NCBI GenBank assembly: GCA_029204225.1
Contig: MU832013.1
Span: forward strand, 27,659 to 91,658
DNA from: Diphasiastrum complanatum
Taxonomy: Eukaryota > Streptophyta > Lycopodiopsida > Lycopodiales > Lycopodiaceae
DNA: 64,000 nt
Direction: 5' to 3'
A program made the position numbers and the translations under genes. Shown piece after piece: positions 57,310-64,000 of this stretch. How positions within the stretch are numbered: the stretch's first letter is position 1; each line of letters opens with the position of its first letter. Under the pieces are notes generated by a model. It did no database searches and had not been told where the DNA came from. It worked only from the letters and a program-made list of their open reading frames with translations.

Positions 57310-58250
57310 ATTTCTCAAGCTTATAGTTTCTTAGATGGATTTAGTGGTTACAACCAGGTTAAGATTGCATCTGCCGATCGCCACAAAATAGCTTTTGCAA
57401 CAGAATGGGACACCTATGCTTACAAACTAATGCCATTCGGACTCTGTAATGCACCAAGTTTGTTCCAAAGAGTAATGCAATTTGCGTTTAAAGATTATCT
57501 ACAATTTTTTTTTGAAATTTAATTGATGAACTGGGAGTCCATAATAGTACAGATACAGACCACCTGGATCGATTGGAGAAAGTATTTGAAAGATGTCACA
57601 AATATCAAATTTCTCTAAATCCAAAAAAATGTCAGATATGGGTTTCCCACAGAATTGTGCTTGGTCGTGTGATATCGAGACATAGTATTGCCACAAATTA
57701 TTCTAAGATCAAGATTATTGTGGAATTACCACTGCCAACAACGATTTGTGGAGTTTATGTGTTTATGGGTCATGCGAACTACTATCGAATTTTTATTATC
57801 TTTTTTGCGGATTTAGCACAACCTATATACAAACTGACTATTGTTCCTATTTGGACAGTCGAGGCATTAGAAGCCTTTGAAAAATTAAAAAAAACATTAA
57901 CTTTAGCCCCAATACTGCGTTCTCCATATTGGATGATTGAATTGCATGTTCACATAGATGCCTCGAAATATGCCATTGGACCCGTTTTGATGCAGCCAGA
58001 TGTTTATAAGAAGGATTATCCTATACGATTTGCAAGCAGACAACTTACAGATCCGGAGAAGAATTATTCAACAACAGAACGTGAGGCGTTAGCCATGATT
58101 TTTTCTGTTCAGAAATTTCGTCACTACCTCATGGAAACATATTTTGCATTTTATACGGATCATCAGCCGTTACTTTACTTGGTAAACAAGACATGCAATA
58201 CTGGACGTATTGCAAGATGGTTATTATTATTGACTGAATTTGACTTTTGA
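57310..58250 (+). pseudogene. Gypsy reverse transcriptase and RNase H, frameshifted
   Basis: The RT starts at YSFLDGFSGYNQVKIAS and continues AFATEWDTYAYKLMPFGLCN, PSLFQRVMQFAF. A T run near 57506-57513 causes a frameshift, and the catalytic YLDD position now reads LIDE (about 57520-57531). The frame 57573-58250 continues with DRLEKVFERCHKYQISLNPK, then RNase H with ELHVHIDASKYAIGPVL, NYSTTEREALAMIFSVQKF and FYTDHQPLLYLVNKTC. The damaged catalytic site and the shift mean no active RT. Confidence 0.9.
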
Positions 58251-58253
58251 ATT

Positions 58254-59652
58254 GTGGTTCGAAAGGGAAAGCAACATTATCTAGCTGATCACGTTTCACG
58301 AATTGAATCCGCACCAGTTAACACTGAAGTGGATGATGAATTACCAGATGCTGCATTGTTCTATGTCGTAGCAGTACCTGAGTGGGCAACGGATATTGTT
58401 GAGTACCTGATGCTAGGACAACCGAATGACTTTTTGAAAAAAGTACAGAAGAGACAATTGATTCATAAGTCTCAACCTTATCAATTGATTGCGGGACAAT
58501 TGTATCATCGTGGATTAGACAATATTCTACGCAAATGTGTTTTACTGCATGATATCCCAGATTTAATCATGTTTTCACATGATGGCATGGGCAGAGGACA
58601 CTTCTCTACAGATATTACTGTTCGCAAACTTTTGCAATCAGGTTGTTGGTGGCCTATGCTTCATAAGGACACAGAAAATTATTTTCAGACATGTGATGTT
58701 TGCCAGCGAGCATGACGGCCTACTAGACAACATTATGAACCCTTGCGTCCGATTTTATCGCAAGCACCGTTTGAAAAATGGGGACTAGATTATGTTGGTC
58801 CTATTCATCCTGCCGAGCAAGGATCTCAGGCCCGATACATTATCATAGCGATTAATTATATGACCAAGTGGGTTGAAGCCAAAGCTGTCAAAGTTTCTAA
58901 TGCAAAATCTATGGCCAAGTTTCTCTATGAAAATATTATAATCATATTTGGATGTCTGATCGAGATTGTCAATGACCGGGGTACACGCTTTGTTAATCAA
59001 ACAATAAAGTGTTTACTGGAAGATTTTTTTTGTTATACACAGATTTAGTACTCCTTACTATCCCAGAGGAAATGGCCAAGCTGAATCTTCCAATAAGATT
59101 CTCTGCATGATCATAACAAAGGCATTTGAAGCAAGTCAGTCTGATTGGGAACATAAATTGTATGCAGCGTTATGGGCATTCAGAACCGCTTACAATAATG
59201 ATACAAATCAAACACCCTTTCAACTGGTTTATAGTCAAGATGTTGTCATGCCGATTGAATTTTTAATCCCATTTTTTCACATAGCGACAACAGATCGGTT
59301 AAATGATGATAAGTCTTTACAACTACGTCATGAAGCGTTGCACAAATAATGTGAAACACGATTGATGGCAGCTCATGTGATAGCAGTAGAGAAAGCCTAC
59401 CGAAAGACATGGCACGATCGTCGATTGCACACAAAGGATCTGAAAGTAGGAGATCTTGCATTGATGTACAAAACCTAGCTGATTAAGAAAAAATTGAAGT
59501 TTACCGGTGAAGGCCCGTATAAAGTGAAAGAAATCCTGAACTATGGCGCAATAATTCTTGAGCACTTGGATGGAAAACGATTTGATACTCTGGTGAATGG
59601 CAGCCGATTACACAAGTCTTGGCAGCCTACTCCGCCAGTTCAGCAAGCATGA
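58254..59652 (+). pseudogene. Gypsy integrase, interrupted
   Basis: Zinc-binding region MFSHDGMGRGHFS...CDVCQRA (to 58713, then TGA). Core: WGLDYVGPIHPAEQGSQARY, IEIVNDRGTRFVNQ, and RGNGQAESSNKIL near 59070 after a frameshift at about 59040. C-terminal part: AYRKTWHDRRLHTKDLKVGD, LKFTGEGPYKVKEILNYGA and DTLVNGSRLHKSW. Further stops lie at 59347 and 59476. The D, D and E blocks are all still recognisable. Confidence 0.9.
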
Positions 59653-60396
59653 TCTACTTGATTTTTCATTTTTATTTGTTTTTTAGATTTTTGTTTTCAC
59701 TACTTTAATTGTTAAATTTTGTTTGGAACAGTTAAAAAAAAAATGAGAAAAGACTGATGAGCAAAAGTCAGAAAAAGTCATCAGCATGCAAAAAAGGAAG
59801 GACAGTATTTTTGATAGAAAATGACTTAGAAAATCACTGTTTCGGTCAGATGTGGCCTATACAGTATCAGAAACCTTCGTTGAGCCTCTAGACTGTACAT
59901 CCACTTCAGATTTATCTAATTTGAGTTGGGCAAAGGTTTTTGTTCAGAAAAAATCCATTTTTTGAGTTAGGCGAATAATCAGCAATATGCCATTTTGGGA
60001 ACCTTCGTCGAGCACCTTACCCTCATTATGAACCTCCTTCGCTGACATGCTAGATGGTCTTAAAATGTCAAAATTAGGTTGGCCATAGCCTCAGATCTTG
60101 AAAAAATACATTTATGACAATACTTGGGCGAAGGACCCTCCTAGGCGAAGGTTCATCCTTCGCCAGCCCTGGAAAACGTTCGCCGGATAGGTTTAGATCT
60201 CCAGAAACCTTTGCAAGATTTTTATAACTTATTTTCACAGTACTATACATGCTGCAAATTTTTGTTCAGAACTGATCAGCCAAACTAGTATTCAGTGTAA
60301 TGGACCCTCCAAATTCACATATAAGTTGGCCAAATTCGATTCATTCCTCACTTGTGCTAGCGAAGCTCTTGCGAATTTTTCTCGCGACCAAAGCCT
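59653..60396 (+). other. Spacer with GCGAAGG/CCTTCGC motif cluster
   Basis: At least six phrases of the type AACCTTCGTTGAG, CCTTCGCTGAC, GGGCGAAGGACC and ATCCTTCGCCAG lie between 59860 and 60370. They resemble those in the leader of the same element. No coding motif was seen. Confidence 0.6.
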
Positions 60397-62060
60397 TTGA
60401 AACTTCCTGAACTGTTTTTTGATATACTTTCGCACGTCTTACTTTTCGTTCTGATCATCGTGCCTTCTACAGATACTTCCCAGTCTCCGCATTATACTAT
60501 CCATTGTGATGTCCCATCTGCAACGGACATCATGATACTTCCTAGCACAAGCATGGTCACTCAGTGGATGACCCTTGCGGAGCCTCTGCTTACTGCAATG
60601 GGTATTCATGAGAGAGCCTTTTTTGGGAGAATCAACATGGATTTCATCACTCTTGTTTTAAGTACGTGAAGGAAGAGAGATCCAGATTTTATATCACCTT
60701 TCAGGGAGCCACACACAAGGTGCGTGTGACTGAGGCCGCCCTTGCTGCCATAGGCATAGCATCTGGTACACAAGCCTCACCCAATCATAAGCAGACCAAA
60801 TAGGCTATTAAGCCTCACATTGACCTAACCAACGATCTGCATTGGACTAATGATGCTTGCCTCCTCGATGCCATCACTGAGCCTACCATACACACTGCTG
60901 CCCAGCTCCTGAACAACTTCCTGATGGTTCCTCAGGAAAGACCGCATCACCTCACAGATCCTCCATATAGGATAGTTGAGTCCTATACCAAGATAGCCAA
61001 AGCCCCTCTTGAACCATATAATTGGTTCAAGACTGTTTTTGGTGAGCTCAAACGAGCTATTAAGAGCAATACCAAACAACAGTTCGCTGCTGGCACTTTG
61101 TTGTCTCTTCTAGCGGCCTCTCACCTTGAAAACAAAATCCATGGCTTCCACCTGGATTCTGTGTTTTTGGTCTATTAAGTACCACCGGCCGAAAAAGAAA
61201 TGGAGCAGAGAATTTTTGACATGGGATCTGAAAACACTCTCATCAGCCAGAAGATTGTCCAGCTGGATCGAGAATTGAAGTTCGCCAAGTAGCACGAAGA
61301 AAAATCTAATGCTGAAAAGAAGATGGCACAACAACAGGCTGATCACCTCAAAGGATACGTCAGCTCCCTGCATAATGCCCTGACAACCGCACATGATCAG
61401 TGGACAAGGCCGTGCAGGATGCAAAGCAACAAGTGCAACTGCTACAAGGTCAAGTGCAGATGGCGGAGCAGGATCACACACGTCTCCAAGGTGAATTGGA
61501 TGCGACCACCCTTGAGCGTTATGCGTATCTTCAGATGCAAATAGTAGATCATCCGGTAACACTAACGAAGATCGCGTATTTGTTCAAGAAAGTGGAAACA
61601 TACAAAGTGGCCCTTCAGGGATTCCAAGGCCGCTTTGACAAGTTCAAAGGAGCAGTTTCAACTGAGCTGGCAAAGGCTAAAGAAACCATCAGCGCCTATG
61701 AAAAAGCAGCCGCTCAGGTGTTGGAAGCCGAACCACAAATCCCAGTTTCCGGTCATGCTGCAATTCTCCCCTTCGCACCAAATTGCAGTTCCAATGGATA
61801 CATGACTGGATTTGGGCATGGACCAAGGGGGAGCTCCAGAACTAGAAGAACAACCGCCAGTTGTACAAGTAGTGCCAGTAGGTTCCATCCTCATCAAGGA
61901 CCACACCGCTATTCAGAAGGCCCATCAGCGTCGAGGACCAGATCCAAAATTTTTTATCGCAACATCCTCATGAGTCCCTCGCATGGTGGATGGGTCTTAA
62001 GTTCAAGACCTCGGAGATAGAGGCCTGACAAAGAAGTGGACAAAATACCTACATTGGGAG
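60397..62060 (+). pseudogene. Additional ORF region downstream of integrase in gypsy element 2
   Basis: Frames 60397-60669, 60924-61178 and 61400-62020, separated by stops and shifts. The first two contain VTQWMTLAEPLLTAMGIHER and YTKIAKAPLEPYNWFKTVF. The region 61200-61720 reads as a long Gln/Glu/Ala-rich coiled coil (QQQADHLKGYVSSLHNALTT, KQQVQLLQGQVQMAEQDHTR), then KVALQGFQGRFDKFKG. The overall make-up, an N-terminal globular part plus a long coiled coil, is unlike standard gag. Function unknown. Confidence 0.5.
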
Positions 62061-63780
62061 AGCAGCCGACATGGAGAGTTACCATCTTTGAGAAAACTTT
62101 GAAATCTATCAAGAGTTATGTGGCCAGCCCTCGCCAATTGCGGGGACACAATTATGACATTGCTTTAAGCTTGCCCTCTACATATGAGAACTAGGTGATG
62201 ATCATATGACACCACTCAGATTTAACATCTTACTAGAGTTATCACTATGTTGCTGCAAGAAGATACTTGAAGAAGTCAAGACACTTCGTCTACTTTCTCC
62301 TCTCAGACACTATATGTCAACAAAGGCTCTAACGACAGAAGCAAAAACGCTCCAAGAAGGCTGCAACGAATCAAAAATAGAGACAAGGTCAAGAACAATC
62401 ATCAAATTCACAATCGAAGAAAAAGATGTTTTGTAGGTATTGCAAGCGCAATAACCATGAGATCAAGGATTGCTGAATTCTCCTAGCGAAGAATGTAGCC
62501 AAGCAACTGATCAACAAGCAAACACAAGTTTCATCATCTCCCTAGGTCGAAGTGGACGAAGGCGCATTCATGGTCAAAGATCAAAGCACATTTTTGGATG
62601 ATTCATGGTTTTTGGATTCTGGAGCAACTCAACATATGACCAATCAACCGTGAGATCTTGAAGTCCTACACTCCTTACAACACGAAGAAATGTGTTCATC
62701 TTGGTGACAATAGTACTCACACTATTGAAGGTGAAGGTACTGTAAGATTTGCGGTTCCAGCATGATCAATTCAAATTACTATCAAAGGTCTTATATGTTT
62801 CTAAACTCTCTACAAATCTGTTATCAGTAAGTAGAATTACAGATTTAGGCCATAAGGTAGAATTCAAATCAGATCAATGGAAAATCATCTGATAGGAGTA
62901 ATAAGATCCTTGCACTCGGCAAGAGTAGGGTTACTTCTATAGATTGGCATTGCTATTCTGAGTCTATTTAGGACTTGAAAACCTCTGTTTCTAGTCAATA
63001 AAGCATTACTATGGCATCATCGCTTAGGATACGTGAATCATGAATCTATTTTGAACATCTCCAAACAATCCATGGTCCTTGATCTCGACTATCATTCTAG
63101 TAAAGTTGATCTCCCTGTCTGTCATAGCTGCATCTTTGGAAAGCATGCTAGGATTCCTTTTAGATCAAACCATATGCATGAAGCAAAAGATCTATAGATG
63201 TTGTTCATACAGATATATGTGGACCTATGCAAACTCCTTCATTACTAGATGCAAGTATTTCATTATCTTTATTGCCGAATTCTCCAAGAGAACAATTGTT
63301 TATTCTATTAAACTGAAATCAGAGGCTTTAATCAAATTCAGACAATTCAAAGTGCATGTTGAGAATCAAACTAGTAAACAAATCAAAGCATTGAGGTCAG
63401 ATAATAGGGGAGAGTACATCTCCAATAAATTCAAGGACTACTGCCTAACAACGACATTGAACAACAATACATCACTTCCTATTCGGCCTCAATCAAATGG
63501 TCTTGTTGAGAGAAAGAACATAATCTTAGTGTGAATCGGCAAAATGCATGTTATCACATGCGACACTTCCAAAGTCCTTTTGGGCTGAAGCTATTTCAAC
63601 ATCAACCTATATTCAGAACAGATGTCCTACTAAAGGCCTTTTAGACAAAAACACCATTTGAAGTTTGGACAGGTACCAGACCTCTTTATCAAACTTACGA
63701 GTTTTTGGATGTACTGCTTGTGAAAATACAGATCCTAAGTGGATCTAAACCTCCAAGATCATTGGCTTGAATGCTTGCAC
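62061..63780 (+). mobile_element. Decayed Ty1/copia element (gag end to integrase)
   Basis: + strand order: gag C-terminal part (RQLRGHNYDIALSLPSTYEN), zinc knuckle CRYCKRNNHEIKDC (about 62434-62475), protease active site SWFLDSGATQHMT (about 62603-62641), pre-integrase LWHHRLGYVNHESI (about 63010) and CHSCIFGKHARIPF, then integrase. Frameshifts and stops are frequent. RT is not reached before the recognisable part ends. Confidence 0.85.
63079..63534 (+). pseudogene. Copia integrase core of the 3' copia element
   Basis: The later part of this open frame gives FIIFIAEFSKRTIVYSIKLK, IKALRSDNRGEYISNKFKDY and PQSNGLVERKNIIL, that is, the second D and the E block. The first part of the frame (before 63235) is out of frame with the element, whose HTDICGP block lies near 63208. 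After the stop at 63532, KSFWAEAISTSTYIQNR and LRVFGCTACEN follow in other frames. Confidence 0.87.
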
Positions 63781-64000
63781 TCCAAACTACATAAGCTAGG
63801 AATTGGCAACACATTCTATGCTACCTAGAATGCAAAGAACTTGATCAAAAAGCATTTATCACAAATGGAAACTTCCATAAACATCAAGTGCGGCCCAAAA
63901 TAACATTATACAGTCCATAATACATCAGCCTACCACTTTTGGAAAGCACCTAAGATCATACACAATAGCTTGAAGACAATACACACAACAATGCTCTCAA
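63781..64000. other. Window end, no recognised feature
   Basis: AC-rich sequence with no coding motif. RT of the preceding copia element is not visible here. Confidence 0.4.

Larger units (their letters stand above)
55716..62060 (+). mobile_element. Ty3/gypsy element 2 (5' LTR to additional ORF; 3' LTR displaced)
   Basis: On the + strand: 5' LTR, tRNA-Asp primer-binding site, leader without gag or protease, decayed RT, RNase H, integrase and an additional ORF region. No 3' LTR follows on this strand, and copia sequence starts near 62060. The 3' LTR is probably the inverted one at 52051-52771, judging by the shared target duplication. Confidence 0.85.

Overview
The window is nuclear DNA of a land plant with a large, transposon-rich genome. 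It carries two ordinary eukaryotic housekeeping genes, both on the + strand and both with spliced introns: a cytosolic-type glutamyl-tRNA synthetase (GluRS; six exons over about 24.5 kb, 13560-38110) and the plastid-division factor MinE (two exons, 43278-46233). Nearly everything else recognisable is retrotransposon debris. Kilobase-long introns full of elements and a probable Penelope-like reverse transcriptase fit a fern or another non-flowering plant better than a compact angiosperm genome. That placement is inference only; no marker in the window fixes the species.

Layout. 1-3.1 kb: Ty1/copia-type element whose single 726-codon gag-protease reading frame is open but lacks recognisable integrase core and reverse transcriptase. 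3.1-8.8 kb: decayed Ty3/gypsy element (RT remnant, RNase H, integrase, extra ORF region downstream of integrase, polypurine tract, 3' LTR). 8.8-12.4 kb: minus-strand copia element (gag, protease, integrase, primer-binding site, putative LTR). 12.4-13.2 kb: tandem duplication just upstream of GluRS. 13.56-38.1 kb: GluRS. Its intron 2 holds several copia pieces and a 274-bp hAT-like MITE. Intron 3 holds a minus-strand copia element and a chain of LINE fragments. Intron 5 holds a second LINE chain. 38.1-43.2 kb: intergenic DNA with a copia fragment. 43.28-46.23 kb: MinE, followed by a 79-bp tandem triplication. 48 kb: copia integrase scrap. 49.6-56.5 kb: rearranged cluster with inverted Penelope-like pieces, a repeated 'R' segment and two LTRs of one gypsy family in opposite orientation. 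56.5-62 kb: gypsy element 2. 62-63.8 kb: another decayed copia element.

Main observations. (1) Several LINE fragments end, on the minus strand, in AATAAAGC followed by TTTC/TC repeats. They lie head to tail, all in one orientation, mostly joined at (TC)n tracts, so many GA/CT microsatellites here look like LINE tails. (2) Both host genes have a long (GA)n tract ending 35-36 bp before the start codon. (3) Two gypsy LTRs in opposite orientation have matching 5-bp flanks (AATGG), which suggests one insertion whose ends were separated by inversion; a paralogous sequence without the insertion lies nearby. (4) A Penelope-like RT fragment is followed by a hairpin immediately after its stop codon. 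The two host genes have no evident functional link to each other: one charges tRNA-Glu, the other positions the plastid division ring.
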